Below are positions 44,577 to 56,255 of a stretch of 64,000 nt of DNA, in pieces. A program made the position numbers and the translations under genes. How positions within the stretch are numbered: position 1 is the stretch's first letter; every line of letters begins with the position of its first letter. The notes beneath the pieces were generated by a model. The model was not told the DNA's origin and made no database searches. It saw only the letters and a program-made list of their open reading frames with translations. Source of the DNA: Adiantum capillus-veneris (Eukaryota; Streptophyta; Polypodiopsida; Polypodiales; Pteridaceae); assembly GCA_014529385.2 (NCBI GenBank), contig CM043955.1, positions 145,427,140-145,491,139 of the forward strand. The letters run 5' to 3'.

Positions 44577-46240
44577 TCACTTTGCCCCAAAAGCGGCAAA
44601 GTTTGTACTTTCATTCATTAAATTCAGTGCAAGTCCCACGCCATGTGGTACCTGTTTTGCTTTTCTATCTGCCTTTTCTGCCACATTCCTCAGCGGCTCT
44701 TGAAGGCTCAAGCCTGTCGTCGTCTTTATCATTCTGTTCTTTCTGTGCCTTTGTAGGGCACTTCGCGGAGATATGTCCCTGTTCCCCGCATCCAAAGCAC
44801 TTCCCCTCTCTGATGAAGCGAGCTCTCTCCTCAGGAGTAAGGTTGGGTCGTGCATCATTTTTCTCTGGGTTGCTCTTTTTTCTTTCTACTTTCATTCCTA
44901 GAAGTCTGTTCGGCTCGTTGTGTCATGGCCTCATCTGTGGGGTAGGTCAGACTGCCAGAGTGAATGGCAAAGCCCCGCTTCGCATGACTCATCAACTCCT
45001 GAATAGAACCTGACTTCTGTTCCAAGCAGTGATCTCGGATCTCTGTAGGTAGACCCAAGGTAAACCGTTCAATCTGTTCTCTGAACAAGATCTTCTTGAA
45101 TGAAGAGGCGGGTAGAAAGAGCTCCAGAATCTTTCACAGTAAGTATTTACTGTATCGCTCTTGGTCATCCGAAGATGGTTCCAAGCAGCTCGTATATCTC
45201 GTTCAAACTCTTGCATCAACCAAGAAGAAATAAAAAGCCTCTTAAATTTCAGCCATGTAACTGGCGCAGTCTTGTTTAAAAGAAGCGTGGACCACCAAGT
45301 ACGAGCATTCCCCTTAAGGTAAGAGGTAGCTCTCTGAATCTTGGAGTGCTCTGAATAGCGTCCTCCCGCGAAAGCGATGTCAAACTGCTGTATAAAAGAC
45401 AAAGCCTTCGAAGCATCTGAGTATCCTGAAAAGTATCAAACTTGATCGAGTGGTCACCTTCCTTAAACTCTCGGACTTTCTTGCTTTCATCTTCGAGAAA
45501 GTCATACTGGTTGGCTTTGTAAAATTCTTCTTGTTCGCATAAAAGTTGCCATGATCAGAATCTGAGCTGTCTGTACACGAGTCCTCAGTAGAACTGTCAT
45601 CTCTGGGCGAGATGTAGCCTTCTTTCCCTTTTTCTTGCCCTTTCCGAAGCTTTGTTTCTTGCTTCGCTTTTTGCTTTTTTTCTGTATTCTTGGCTCGAGT
45701 CTGAAGAGCTAGAAGAACTGTCAGAAGAAGAAGAAGAAGAAGAACTAGGTACTCCTTCAAATCGAACACGCTTCTTCTGTTTCTTTGCCTTGTCAAAAGT
45801 CGACCGACGACCCAAATATCCCGAGAAGTCAGTGCCTTTCTTCTGCTTTTTGCCGTGCTTTTTGGCTTTCTTTTGCGCGTCAAAAAGCTGAGCAATCCGT
45901 GCATCAACCACGTTCTCCAGTTCCTTCTCCGTATATTTTCTTGGAGGCAGAAGGTTTCTTGAGAGCGGGTTTCGGGAGTGTTGTTGTGGTTCTTTGCCAC
46001 TCCATCTGTACCTCTTCCAAAGAGGTCTAGTTCATATATTTTGCCATCTTCGGGTCCTTGGCAAAATTGAGCATCATCTTTGTTGCATCGCCAATCAATT
46101 GACGACGCTCCATCTCTCTTTGCTCCGCCTGAGTAGGCCGAGGCGGGCCATACTCTTTGTCTGAATCTTCGTTGTGATCCCAGCCTGCATCTCCAGATGC
46201 AGAGGGAGTCGACTGATCATTGCCTGAAGCCATAGGTGCC
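44577..46240 (-). pseudogene. H gag (acidic N-terminus, capsid, CCHC knuckle)
   Basis: Start at MASGNDQSTPSASGDAG (ATG near 46231). The N-terminal frame stops at 46027 and a basic/serine-rich linker follows (45597-45911, KKAKKHGKKQKKG and a run of Ser). Capsid in 44992-45402: FIQQFDIAFAGGRYSEH, TSYLKGNARTWWSTL and KFKRLFISSW. The zinc knuckle CFGCGEQGHISAKC lies in 44665-44895. Frame changes divide it into at least four pieces. N and its truncated gag share the same start (MFSGKDQSTPSAS). Confidence 0.87.
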
Positions 46241-46291
46241 GCGGAAAAAAATTTTCGGGGATCGGATTTCCCGTAGAAGAGAAATCGGCCG

Positions 46292-46304
46292 TGCTCTGAT
46301 ACCA
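46292..46304 (-). promoter_or_regulatory. primer-binding site of H
   Basis: On the minus strand TGGTATCAGAGC follows the LTR end TGTTACA after one G. Matches initiator tRNA-Met. Confidence 0.9.
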
Positions 46305-46305
46305 C

Positions 46306-46841
46306 TGTAACAGACTTGGACACTCCAAGTCAAGAATCAACCGCGACAGCACCAAATAACCACTTCAAAACAAGTCACAGATCACAATAGATGTGCACTG
46401 GCCTGGCGGAGTTCCGTGCCTAGAGATATTTGCCCCAAAGACTGGCGCCCCTTTCGGTATTTCTTTTTATATTAATAAAATCAAAGTACAAGAGAGCGGT
46501 TAGGGTTTCACTCTCAGACTCTACGTCCAGATGCTCTGAGAAGTGAAGCCCTCACCACTTATTTAAAGGTTATAAGGGATGCCCAAAAGCAGAGCCCCAA
46601 AAGCTTGAAAGCAAAAGCAGATTCTCTCTCTCTCAATGAGAGTCAGTAAAAAGCAAGTTCTCTTTTTCTCTTTCTTTCTCCCAAATCAAAGCGAAAAGCT
46701 GAGATTTGCGTCGCTCAAAATTTCCCAAAAAAAATAAAATAAAATCTTTTTTTTAATAATCCGCCTCCGCGATTTCCGGAAATTAGGGTTTTCGGCAGAA
46801 ATTAGGGTTTCTGCTATCCGCCACGTCATCACTTTGTGACA
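46306..46841 (-). repeat. 5' LTR of H (536 bp)
   Basis: Same sequence as 40594-41192 apart from the AAAT tract and a few substitutions, which suggests a fairly recent insertion. A TTTAAATAAG TATA-like box is near 46560 on the minus strand. Confidence 0.92.
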
Positions 46842-46854
46842 GTATCACATGATA

Positions 46855-47682
46855 TAGCCGGAGTCGACGGGTGGATCTGCTACTAGTTTGCTTGCTAAGT
46901 TGTTCGCTGAAATAGCTGCCTAAAAACGCTGGCTTTGGTTGAAACAAAACGCAGGTTCATGGCTGAATTCTGCTGCCTTCAACACGCGGAACAGGCTGCT
47001 GCAAATCGCCAAGAGAAACGCTGTCTATGGCTGAGGTAATGCTGCAGAAAATGCTGCCTTCTAGTGCTTCAAAACGCTGGATAGGCCGGTTGTTTACTGC
47101 TTGAAAACCCGCGAGGTGCTGGGGTACAAAAATGCTATCTGCAGGCCTTGTACTTGTTGAATCTGATGGTTGGTGAAACGCCAATGCAAAGGCTGAAAAC
47201 GCTGATTCTACTGTCCAAAAAATGCTAGGTAGCTTGTGGGTAAAAACGCCACAAGGGTTTGGCTCGAGGGAGGTTCTTGTCCTTGTTCTTGCTGAGAGTC
47301 GGCCTGCTGAGCAATGCTCCTGATGCCTCATCTGCCAGAAAGTGCTAGCTTTGGTTTTCTTATATATTATCTTACCCAATTTGCCCTACTTAGTTCCCAA
47401 CAAAAAGTCATTTAATAAGTAAGTGAAAAATGTCAAAAATAGGGAAAATAGGTTTAATGCTCTGGAAAGTTTCCCTGATGGATTCTGATGGTAATGTTGA
47501 TGATCATGCTGTGTGCAACCGGAGGATATGCATCTAATCTAAGTGACTGGTCATGCATGGTCTGCGAACAGACTCACAAAAGTGCCAGATCACTTCCTAT
47601 TCTAGACTGGCTTGACTGAACTGAACCCTGGTCATGCTGTAGCTTGTCCACGGACACATAGGGTTGGATGTGTCACGTGACA
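46855..47682 (-). repeat. 5' LTR of E, truncated
   Basis: Homologous to 32973-33795 (AGTCGACGGGTGGATCTGCT to TGTCACGTGACA). The inner ~350 bp are missing; the break coincides with the end of F's LTR. Its outer end is followed by the AATCA duplication. Confidence 0.85.
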
Positions 47683-47834
47683 AATCATCCTGTATGAAGG
47701 AGGGAAGCCAGACACAACAGTCTGCATTGTGAATAACCTCTGAGAAGAGGAAAGGCTAGACCAATTTGTCTGTGTCGTCTTGCCTATATCTCTTGCCTCC
47801 AATCCTTCGGTGTCAACCAAAACATGCCAACAAC
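47683..47834 (-). other. interior of B, middle part
   Basis: Starts with AATCA and matches the inverted A interior around CCAATCCTTCGGTGT. Ends in ACAAC (47830-47834), the duplication of N; the text resumes at 57823 with ACAACGCCACCAAACC, as in A. Confidence 0.8.
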
Positions 47835-48442
47835 TGTCACAAACTGATGACGTGGCATGCCCAATACAGAAAACCGAAATGCTCGAATTGCTGACGTGGC
47901 GCTGTGTACGGCATGACACGTGGTAGCTGTACGGACCCTGCGTTTTGCGGCGGAATTTGTGAAAGCTAAAAGCTGCGGCAGTTTTGCTTTTTGGCTATGC
48001 ATGTTGGGAGAAAGAGAGAGCGAGAGAGAGCTCTTCTGCTTTATTGTTAAAAGCTATTTATTTTCAGCTTTTGGAGCTTGCTTTACTTTACAAGCAAGAG
48101 AGAGAAAAAGCCTTTGCTTTATTTTTAGGCTTTTGATTTTCAGCTTTTGGGGCTCTGCTTTTGGCATCCCTTGTACTCTTTAAATAAGTGGGTAGCCACT
48201 CACAACTCAGAGAATTTGGACGTAGAGTTTGAGTGTGAGCGCCTGCCCGTACTCTTGTACTTTGAACACAGATTAATATAAAAAGAAATACCGAAAGGGA
48301 CGCCAGACTTCGTGGCCAATATCTCTAGGCACGTAACTCCGCCGGGCCAGTGTCGAATCAATTGTGAACTGTGAACTGTTTTGAAGTGGTTATTTGTGCT
48401 GTCTCGGTAGATTCTTGACTTGGAGTGTTTAAGTTTGTTACA
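47835..48442 (+). repeat. 5' LTR of N (608 bp) and primer site
   Basis: Starts TGTCACAAACTGATGACG and ends GTTTGTTACA, then G and TGGTATTAGAGC (48444-48455). U3 has two GACGTGGC motifs, then a TTTAAATAAG box (48179), and R/U5 holds AAAGAAATACCGAAAGGG. Related to the H LTR. Confidence 0.88.
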
Positions 48443-48516
48443 GTGGTATTAGAGCACGGCCGATTTCTCTTTTACGGGAAATCCGATCCCTAATTTTTTT
48501 TTCCGGGGCACCTATG

Positions 48517-48596
48517 TTTTCAGGCAAAGATCAGTCGACTCCCTCTGCATCCGAAGATGCGAGAAGGGATCACAACGAAGATTCAGGCAAGGAGTA
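48517..48596 (+). pseudogene. N gag, truncated after 27 codons
   Basis: MFSGKDQSTPSASEDARRDH is the same gag start as in H (MASGNDQSTPSASGDAG). It ends abruptly where the B-family block begins at 48597. Confidence 0.75.
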
Positions 48597-49620
48597 TGCA
48601 CTCTAGCCTCTATGTATCTTTTTGTAGCCACTTGTAGCACTTTGGTTGGCCTTTTAAGTGTTAGATTTACACCACTCTCCTGCTTCACACAGGTCTAGGG
48701 CACTCCCTTGTACGGCTAGTGTCTCCGGGCTGGCCACCCATAGTGGAGGTTGTACCTTGTCCGAGTGCTCGAGTTTGGGGCCGGCAACCCACTTGAGTTG
48801 GGCGCCCACCATGGGACACTCACACATTTTATGTTGGGTCGTGGGGCATCCATTTGCACTGCTCGACCTCCTCTTGGGCACTTATATATATGAGGCCAGG
48901 GGGGTACCCACTACACACATTGACATTGTACTAGTCCTGAGTTCTGGTAGTCATGGGGGGACTGATCGCCCCCTCTTCCCCATCTGCAGCGTTTTGTGTT
49001 CTACTGTCTCTTTCTCTCGCTCTCCTCTCTCATGCGCACTTTCACATGGTATCAGCAACGAGCTTTTTCATGGTCTTGAGACCAGGCGCATCATCATCTG
49101 CATCACGTTCTTCTCCCAGGAGTCAAAATAGCCAATGTTCACAGCATGAAGGGGTGGTGCCATCTTCTGCACGACAAGATGATCTCTATGTTCGGCCTCA
49201 TTCTGGAGAAAACAATGATATCATAAAAGAAAGTGCCAACAAATAGCCTATACTCTCGAAAAATCCTGTCCATCATCCAATTAAATGATGGACCAAGCGT
49301 AGGCAAGACCAAGTGGGTGGGAAGCCCAACGCTCCCCCTCACCTGCAAATGCAATGTCTTCCTCTACTTTTGGTGCAAAAGTGCTGATGTTCCTACCATG
49401 CACTTGCTGAAAACGCTGTTGTTTTCTTGCTGGACAGCTCCACCAAAATAACGCAGGTGCCCAGAAAACGCAGCTCCCCAAAAACGCTAGGGGCAACAGA
49501 AACGCAGGTGGAGGGAGAGGTCTTCTGCGCGATGAAAAGGCCTATAGATGCCAACATTGGCTATAAATGAATTGATCGCCAGTGGAAGAAGCAAAAATGC
49601 AGATGTCTGAGCATGCCCTC
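48597..49620. repeat. rearranged copy of the right end of element B inside N
   Basis: Bases 48597-49176 are the reverse complement of 59104-59695: host flank, B-family LTR (48658-49045, TGTTAGATTTACACC to CACTTTCACA), primer-like TGGTATCAGCAACG and leader. Bases 49290-49617 are a direct copy of 58780-59108 with several AAAACGCT motifs. Between them (49180-49290, minus strand) is a reverse transcriptase piece with MMDRIFREYRLFVGTFF. Confidence 0.8.
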
Positions 49621-49624
49621 GTGG

Positions 49625-50400
49625 TGGAGCTTCAGGTCTTTGAGGCATTAGGAGATCACAAGTTAGGGATTAATGCGAAGAAAAGTGAATTTTTCCTACC
49701 AGAGATACACTTTTTGGGACACATTGTGTCAGCAGCAGGAGTGCAAATGGATCCCGCCAAGATAGAGACTATTCATGATTGGCCCGATTTGAAGAATGTC
49801 CATGAAGTTAGGCTTCTTGGGATTGTGTTCGTACTATAGGCGGTTCATTCGAAAGTTTAAGAGGTTGCTTTCCCTTTGCATATCTTGACACAGAAAGGAG
49901 TCCCTTTCTCGTGGGGACCCACAAAGGTGATTGCCTTTTAGACTTTGAAAGAGAAATTGACTACGGGACCAGTTTTGACTTTGCCGGACTTGTAGAAGTC
50001 ATTTGAAGTATATTGTGATGGTTGTGGTCGTAGTCTGGGTGCGGTCTTAATGCAAGAAGGCCGTGTCATTGCTTACGAGAGCCGATTTTTCTCAAGGCCG
50101 GAACGGACAGCACAGATTCATGAGAAAGAGCTTTTCGCAGTTATCCATGCTCTTAGTCAGTGGCGGCACTACCTACTCTGAGCGGACTTTACTGTCTTTA
50201 CAGACCATCAGAGTTTACGCTACTTCTTGTCACAGAAGCAGCTATCGGAAAAGCAGATGCGGTGGGCGAACATCTTGTCACAATTTCACCTCCAGATTGT
50301 CCATGTGCAGGGACAGAAGAATTTGGTGGCAGATGCTTTGTCATGGGGAGGTGGCAGCTGTTAACTATGTCACGAGGACGTGGCAACTGCTAACTTTAGT
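49625..50400 (+). pseudogene. gypsy reverse transcriptase thumb and RNase H fragment
   Basis: Begins with LQVFEALGDHKLGINAKKSEF, FLGHIVSAAGVQMDPAKIET and DWPDLKNVHEVR, the part that follows the inverted piece at 49180-49290. Then frame changes lead to RNase H (YCDGCGRSLGAVLMQEGRVI, EKELFAVIHALSQWRHYL) and a tail near QIVHVQGQKNLVADAL. Very close to the same region of H. Stops throughout. Confidence 0.88.
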
Positions 50401-51839
50401 TGTTGGTTTCTTTCCAATGGGTTTTGTTTTATTTTTGAGACCCTCTTCTTCAAGTAGCAAACGGTCGGACGTTGTATGGTCAATGTGAACAGTAGTTTCA
50501 CCGCAGACGGGAAGTGGTCGGCATTGGAATTCGTATAGTAAGAGGATGTCCAGGGTCAGAGCAAGATCATATAGGTCCCCTTGTCGCACTTAGCAAGTTG
50601 GTGGATACGAGGGAGTGAACTCAATAAAGGCCTAAAGTCAAGGTGTGACTACCAATGGAAAGTATTCGACAGTTGGGCCACATTGCACTTTTGGATGCGG
50701 TTCCAATGAAGATAGATGGTCAGAGGACCAGTGGGAGATTTTTAGGCGGCAAACCCGAAACGGCAAATTCTTGTAAATGCTCCAAGTGGCAGTTTTTCAT
50801 GAACTTGCCTCATGCAGAAAAATGGGCGCTGAATTTTATACTAGGAGAGGCCTCCTTTTGCATTTTGTCACAGGTTAAGAGCTATGGAGTGCTTCCTTTC
50901 CCACTTATGTACAATGCGGTGGTAGGAGTGATGCCCTGCACGCTATGCACTGCTCTCTCTCTCCGCTATGAGTAGTATGTTATGCCCCTCTACTGGGCTT
51001 TTCATTTGACCAATGTACAGTTATGTGGGTTCATGTGTGATTGCTGAGGCAAGAGCCTCTTGCACAGGTATTGGATTAGCTAGCGGCTAATTCCCCGCAG
51101 GTACAGGTGAATTCGGAGAGGTTTCACTTGAGAAATCTCGTCCGATTTAAAGGGCAATTAGCCCTATAGGTGCGAGAGCTCGAGGTCTTGCTATAGATGC
51201 GACCGGCACGCGAAACGGAGCCCAAAACAGGGAATTACAGCCTGCTGTGTATTTTTGCAGGTTTAGGGTTTCGGCCCTAAACGGACCCTAATACCCCCAG
51301 GAGGTTCGGTGATCTGGCGCATTTTCGGGAAAAAACAGAGAATTCAGCGTGCTGCAGATTCTCGCCAGGTTTTTCAAAGTGTCCGTATGCGTCGGGAAAG
51401 TCATCTATTGCGTGGAGATACTGATTGTGAAGCGTCCTAGTATAGTTATGCTGTCAGAATTGGGCCAGAACAGGTGTTTCTTAGCCTAGATTGTGCGGGG
51501 CAGCTCGTAGGAGATCACAGGTTTTATTCCCTCTGTTAAAAAATAAAGAAATACCGAAAGGGGCGCCAATTTTGGGGCCTAGAGGTTGTCGGCGTTTGCT
51601 TGGAGCATTCTAGCTTCCGAGCCGTGTGTGTACTTAGGTGTTAATCCCCGTTACAGGTTACCTTTGCAAAGTACTCTGTGTGTGTCTAAAGTAAAGAAGT
51701 TTGGGTGAGAGCCAACGCCTATCGCCCCACGGGCCGGTTTCATGGTTCCGTTGCTGGGACATCAGTCACTTTTTCCTCAAAGAGTGAGCCGCGGTTGTTT
51801 GGGTAAAGACACAGAGTGTAGGAACGCGGGATTACACTA
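50401..51839 (+). other. LTR-like and leader sequence before J gag
   Basis: No gene. An R/U5-type block with AAAGAAATACCGAAAGGGGC at 51547-51566 shows that a gypsy LTR ends near 51650. Start and primer site are not clear; no TGGTATCAGAGC is seen. Confidence 0.5.
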
Positions 51840-53600
51840 TGGCCGACAAGGGGAAGGGCATTATGGAAGAGGGTTCCTCTTCAAAGGACAGGTAGGAGAT
51901 CCCTATGGTTTTCGAGATTGGCGAGAGCTCACGGCCATGTCAGTCTGTACCTCCAGTCAATGTGAATGTCCCTCCAGTAGTACAGAGCTTTATGACTGGG
52001 CAACTTGAGGATGATGCGTTCAAGACTCAGTTAGTTGCCGCAGTGAATTGTCTTTTCGCAGCTAGTGCAGAATCCAAGGTTTATGGAGTTCTTGCAAGCG
52101 CTACGAGTGCAACAACAAAATATGCAACCTACGTCGCGTACGGAGCTTGTTGAGGCTCAAGCTCAGGTACTTCATGTGGCTCAGGAGGATAGGGAACACT
52201 CGCATGTTGCGGAGGCAGGGGCTCCAAAACAGGTTTCTCCTGTCGTTGAACAGGTGGCTAGAACGCCTATTCCACAGGTTATGCCAGTTCAGCCCGCCAC
52301 CTTTCAGAGCCAGCAGGCTGTCTTGAATGGACAGGGAACTGGATACCAGGCTATGCACCCAGTTTTTGCACCACCCACGGTACATCCTGGGTATTTCGGG
52401 GGTGGATCAGTGTTCCAAAGTATGGCTAGTTATGTGCCTGGAAGTCAGGCGTACATGCCAGGAACAGTGTTCGAGGGTATGCAAGGCATCATGCCAAACC
52501 CCATGTATGGTAGTATCGGCATGCAACAAGGTTTTCACTGCAACCAGGGCCAGTTTGGGGTGCCACAGGGTCATTTTGGCATGGCTGGTTTTTCTGGACA
52601 GCAGCTAGATATCGCACCTTTGACGCAAAATGTCAATGGCCAAGATGTGCCGATCATGCTTACTACAGTGCCCATGTTGCAAACCATCCCTTATGACAAC
52701 TTGGGGGCACTAGAGAAGCCGAAGGCTTACAAAGAAGGTGGTGCAGCTGTAAAGTTTATTACCTTCAGTGGTTTCGAGAATAAGACAAAAGCTCTTACCT
52801 TCCTCCAGCAGTTTGATACAACATATGCAGGAGGGAATTTTACAGAGGCCTCGAAAGTGAGGAAAGCTGCCACTTTCTTAAAGGACAATGCGCTCACATA
52901 GTGGACGACATTGTTAATGCAAGGACAGGCACCCGCCACTTGGGTTTACTTCAAGCAAATGTTCGCATCTACTTGGCTGTCAAACGAATTTGAAGCCGAT
53001 GTCTTGACAGATTGGCACCAGCTTACTTCAGCTTCGTGCAAGAGCTTGCTGGAGTACAATAGGAGGTTTTGTAAAGCGTTACTCTCAGTGGTGCCATTGA
53101 CAGAGCAGATAGAGAAGTACTGTTGTGGGTTGCCTAAAGGGCTTTGCGATTTCTGTACAAAGAACAGAGTGGCTATCCTCACTCAGCTTATGGAAGTTGC
53201 GAACACTGGTCTTGCCTTGTTGAAAGGAGAAGACAATGGATTTCCGAGCAACGACAAAGGAGGGCAGCAAAAGAAAAATTCATCGAAGAAGCCCTTTGTG
53301 AAAACATCTCCTGATGCATCACAGGGGTCGGAAAAGGCCATTAAAGACGAGGATTCAGCCTGGACTTCTGGAGCGCAGGGAAAGAAACAGAAAAGGAAGC
53401 CTTTTCTGCGCAAGTCGCTCGAGGAAAAGAAGGTCCTAATGGCTGAGAACAAATGCTTTATATGCGAGCAGCCTGGTCACTTTGCTATCAATTGTCCACA
53501 AAGGAAAAGACCAGCTGACTCAGAGGATAAAGAAGACCAGAAAGGCAAGAAGCCTAAACCCATGGCAGGTTTAGTGCCAGACATGGTGGGTGACAGGCCC
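51840..53600 (+). pseudogene. gypsy element J gag (Gln/Met-rich, capsid, CCHC knuckle)
   Basis: The ATG at 51840 opens MADKGKGIMEEGSSSKDR and stops at once; the next frames carry on with VNVPPVVQSFMTGQLEDDAF and, from 52065, a long Gln/Met/Gly-rich part with repeated MYGSIGMQQGF-like units. The capsid has FSGFENKTKALTFLQQFDTT and, after a stop at 52901, APATWVYFKQMFASTWLSNE. Bases 53400-53510 carry the zinc knuckle CFICEQPGHFAINC. One of the better preserved gags here. Confidence 0.85.
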
Positions 53601-53923
53601 AGCACAGATGCCAGTGAGTTATGCAGGGCATGGGGTAAAGTTAGGGATGAGACGGCACTCATCTTCTTTGATCCAGGTGCCAAAGCCAACTTTATCTCAC
53701 CAGAGTTAGCTATGAAGCTGGGCATCAGAGTTGAAGAGATGGGGTACACAGCAGAGGCAGGGTTGGCATGTCCTGGCCACTCAGAGTGTGTTACTCCTAT
53801 CATTGGAAAATTGCGTCTGCATATTCAGTTGATGTGGACACAGAAGAGTTCTACATCATGCCGCTGAAAGGTTGTGACGCCTTGTTGGGGATCCCGTGGA
53901 TGTTCCGAGTGCATGGAGCCTTG
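53601..53923 (+). pseudogene. J protease, interrupted by insertion I
   Basis: ALIFFDPGAKANFISPELAMKL is a retropepsin active-site region with DPGA for the usual D-S/T-G-A. A frameshift near 53815 leads to DTEEFYIMPLKGCDALLGIPWM, the C-terminal part. It breaks at HGAL where element I starts; the reading continues at 55727 with DQQKD/INKKITVQHRGKTH. Confidence 0.82.
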
Positions 53924-54096
53924 TGTTGGGTTTTCAAGCCCAAGTGTCACCCGTGGGCACAGCCCCTTATAGCCATGCAGTTACAAGTATACTTGCAGTT
54001 CAGTTTTGCATGGCAATTGCATGGAAGGTCCAAACCTATATATGTATCTCAAGGCTTAATACTAAAAGCATAGCGTTATTTTTGTGTCGAATCTCT

Positions 54097-54150
<54 letters not shown>

Positions 54151-54217
54151 CTTCTGCTGTGCTCAGCACCACGCCATGGCCCTTAGGCTGCATCCCCCAT
54201 AGCCTCAGGTTCCAACA
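53924..54217 (+). repeat. 5' LTR of I (294 bp)
   Basis: Nearly identical to the 3' LTR; the length difference is the CT tract (54098-54148 here, shorter in the other). A TATATATG stretch near 54037 may serve as TATA box. Confidence 0.93.
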
Positions 54218-54219
54218 AC

Positions 54220-55443
54220 TGGTATCAGAGCCATAGAGCCTGCCCCCGGTCTCCGCTCGACTCGAAGCCCTGTGGGAATCGCTGCCTGCAGTGAGGAAGG
54301 ACGCGGAGTTGACCTGTTGCAAAACGCAGAAAGTTGGCATCATGGTGATCGCCTTGGCCTGAGCAGCATTTCACGACGCCATAACTTCTTTCAATTTGGC
54401 CTCTTGAGCCTGCTGTGAGCGAAACCATCTTCAGCGTCGTCGTCGTCTGTTGCGCCATCTCTACACAGAGAAATTTCGCCACTTTTTCCCTTTTCACACC
54501 TTATACAAGGTGGCCATTATCTTTGGCCTTAGAGGGTCTTCACACCCCCACTTAAAACCTTAAAACGCTCTCATCTCGGTATATGCACGTAAGAAGCTTC
54601 GGTGCATCGAGTTGCCAGAGATTGCTGTTTCAATTGAAGGTTGTCATCATGATCTTGCCAAGGTAAGATCAGCATTACGAGGTGGTTTTGAAAAGTATGG
54701 CCTTGGACACCGGCTCGAGAAGCATGTTACTTGTGCTGCAGATGTTTATGATCCACCATGTACTCGCACATCGCATACAAGTAGCCAAAATCGCCGACGG
54801 CATCCTCAACATCATCATCATCCCAAAAATGACTATAAGAATCGGCACAAAGGGAAAGGAAGCAGTCACACAGAAAAGGAGTCACAAAAGAAGCAAGTTC
54901 GAACCGGTCACTTTCAAATGGTTTTTTGGGCTTTCTACTGGCAGTATTCTTCAAAGGTTCTTCAATCAAGTTGTTCTGGTCAAAAGTCGTGCTCTGTCAT
55001 TTCTTTTTGTTGTCATAGGTTTGTTATGCTTTTGTCTATTGTCAAAAACAATCATATATTTCCTGTTAAAAGCCTTGTTTTTAGCTTATCAAATGTCACT
55101 TACATCCACGTCCAAATTTTGTACGGGATATAGACACTGCCATCCATAAATGGTAAGACCTCCCATTTTGTTAGTTCTCAGCCTGTTGTTATCACTTCTC
55201 ATGAGGTTACTGGGTACACCTTAAACTCAAGGTTTGGCAGTGAACCAAAAACTCCACTTTTGGTAGCTAATTTTTGACCTACATCCAATCTGTTCAAGGG
55301 GGGGTTATTGACCTAGCACCAGGTTATGGATAAACCAAAAAATCCTTGGTTGTGAGAAAACCTAAAACTCACGGTTGACGAGTATACCAAAAACTCGAGC
55401 TATCATGAGAGTGGTGTGTCTAGTTCGGGCTTGAGGGGGGGAT
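54220..55443 (+). other. interior of I with an unknown 520 bp open region
   Basis: Primer site and leader, then an open region 54612-55133 in one frame (MPEIAVSIEGCHHDLAKVRS, later a His/Lys-rich stretch) overlapped by another frame with a hydrophobic segment (LFVVIGLLCFCLL). It has no gag or pol features. A captured host gene fragment is possible but I do not recognise it. Afterwards, AAAACTC-type short repeats precede the polypurine tract. Confidence 0.45.
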
Positions 55444-55616
55444 TGTTGGGTTTTCAAGCCCAAGTGTCACCCGTGGGCACAGTCCCTTATAGCCATGCAA
55501 TTACAAGTGTACTTGCAGTTCAGTTTTGCATGGCAATTGCATGGAAGGTCCAAACCTATATATGTATCTCAAGGCTTAATACTAAAAGCATAGCGTTATT
55601 TTTGTGTCGAATCTTT

Positions 55617-55654
<38 letters not shown>

Positions 55655-55721
55655 CTTCTGCTGTGCTCAGCACCACACCATGGCCCTTAGGCTGCATCCC
55701 CCATAGCCTCAGGTTCCAACA
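55444..55721 (+). repeat. 3' LTR of I (278 bp)
   Basis: Starts TGTTGGGTTTTCAAGCCC and ends GGTTCCAACA. Contains the CT tract at 55617-55652. Confidence 0.93.
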
Positions 55722-55726
55722 CCTTG

Positions 55727-56255
55727 GATCAACAAAAAGATCACTGTACAGCATAGGGGCAAAACTCACATCTTGGATGTAAAGCTTAAAGGAGAGTCAG
55801 TCCCTATTGTATCTGCTTCTGCTATCACTTCTGTAATAAAGAATCATGTTTCTGTGTACTTGATTTTTGCATGTAATGTCTCAGATAGTGGTCAGTTAAA
55901 TTTATCTTTGTTAGATAAAGAAAGGTCAGTATTTTTGCAAAAGTTTAGTGATTGTTTTTCTGATTCATTACCGTCGCAATTGTCGCCAGAGAGACCTGAG
56001 GACCATCGGATAGATTTGGTGCCAGGGTGTAGCCCACCAAATAGACTTCCCTACAGGGTTAGTGCGGCGCAGCAGAAAGAGATTATGGGCCAGGTTGAGG
56101 AGTTATTAGAGAAGGGGCTGATTCAGCCTAGTTCTTCACCCTTTTGCTCCCCAGTGCTCCTATGTGTAGAAGAAGGATGGCTCATGGCGCATGTGTATTG
56201 ATTATCGTGCGTTGAATAAGAATACCATCAAGAATAGGTTTCCTTTTCCGCACGA
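55727..56255 (+). pseudogene. J protease end and reverse transcriptase start
   Basis: Continues the J polyprotein: INKKITVQHRGKTHILDV, then the pre-RT spacer and HRIDLVPGCSPPNRLPYRVS, KEIMGQVEELLEKGLIQPSS and SPFCSPVLL. A frameshift occurs before [14 protein letters not shown]. At about 56255 the sequence jumps to integrase C-terminus, deleting most of RT, RNase H and integrase. Confidence 0.88.

Larger units (their letters stand above)
40594..46841 (-). mobile_element. Ty3/gypsy retrotransposon 'H', near complete, duplication GTATC
   Basis: Two LTRs (40594-41192, 46306-46841) with TGT...ACA ends are flanked by a perfect 5 bp duplication GTATC (40589-40593, 46842-46846). Order on the minus strand: LTR, primer site, gag, protease, reverse transcriptase, RNase H, integrase, LTR, as in gypsy. 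The length difference of the LTRs is mainly an AAAT expansion. Coding region has several breaks and an integrase deletion. Confidence 0.95.
32617..47682 (-). mobile_element. retroelement complex 'E' (contains F and H), duplication AATCA
   Basis: Both flanks are AATCA (32612-32616 and 47683-47687). Terminal LTRs at 32617-33795 and 46855-47682 belong to the same subfamily. The interior holds the 3' half of one E copy, then a second related copy F with its own LTRs, then gypsy element H inside F's LTR. The E-to-F joins look like recombination rather than clean insertion. Confidence 0.8.
53924..55721 (+). mobile_element. small LTR retroelement 'I', duplication CCTTG
   Basis: Direct LTRs (53924-54217 and 55444-55721) with TGTTGG...CCAACA ends, primer site TGGTATCAGAGCC at 54220, polypurine tract GAGGGGGGGAT before the second LTR, and a perfect CCTTG duplication (53919-53923, 55722-55726). 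The 1.2 kb interior has no gag or pol. Structure of a small non-autonomous LTR element, complete. Confidence 0.95.
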
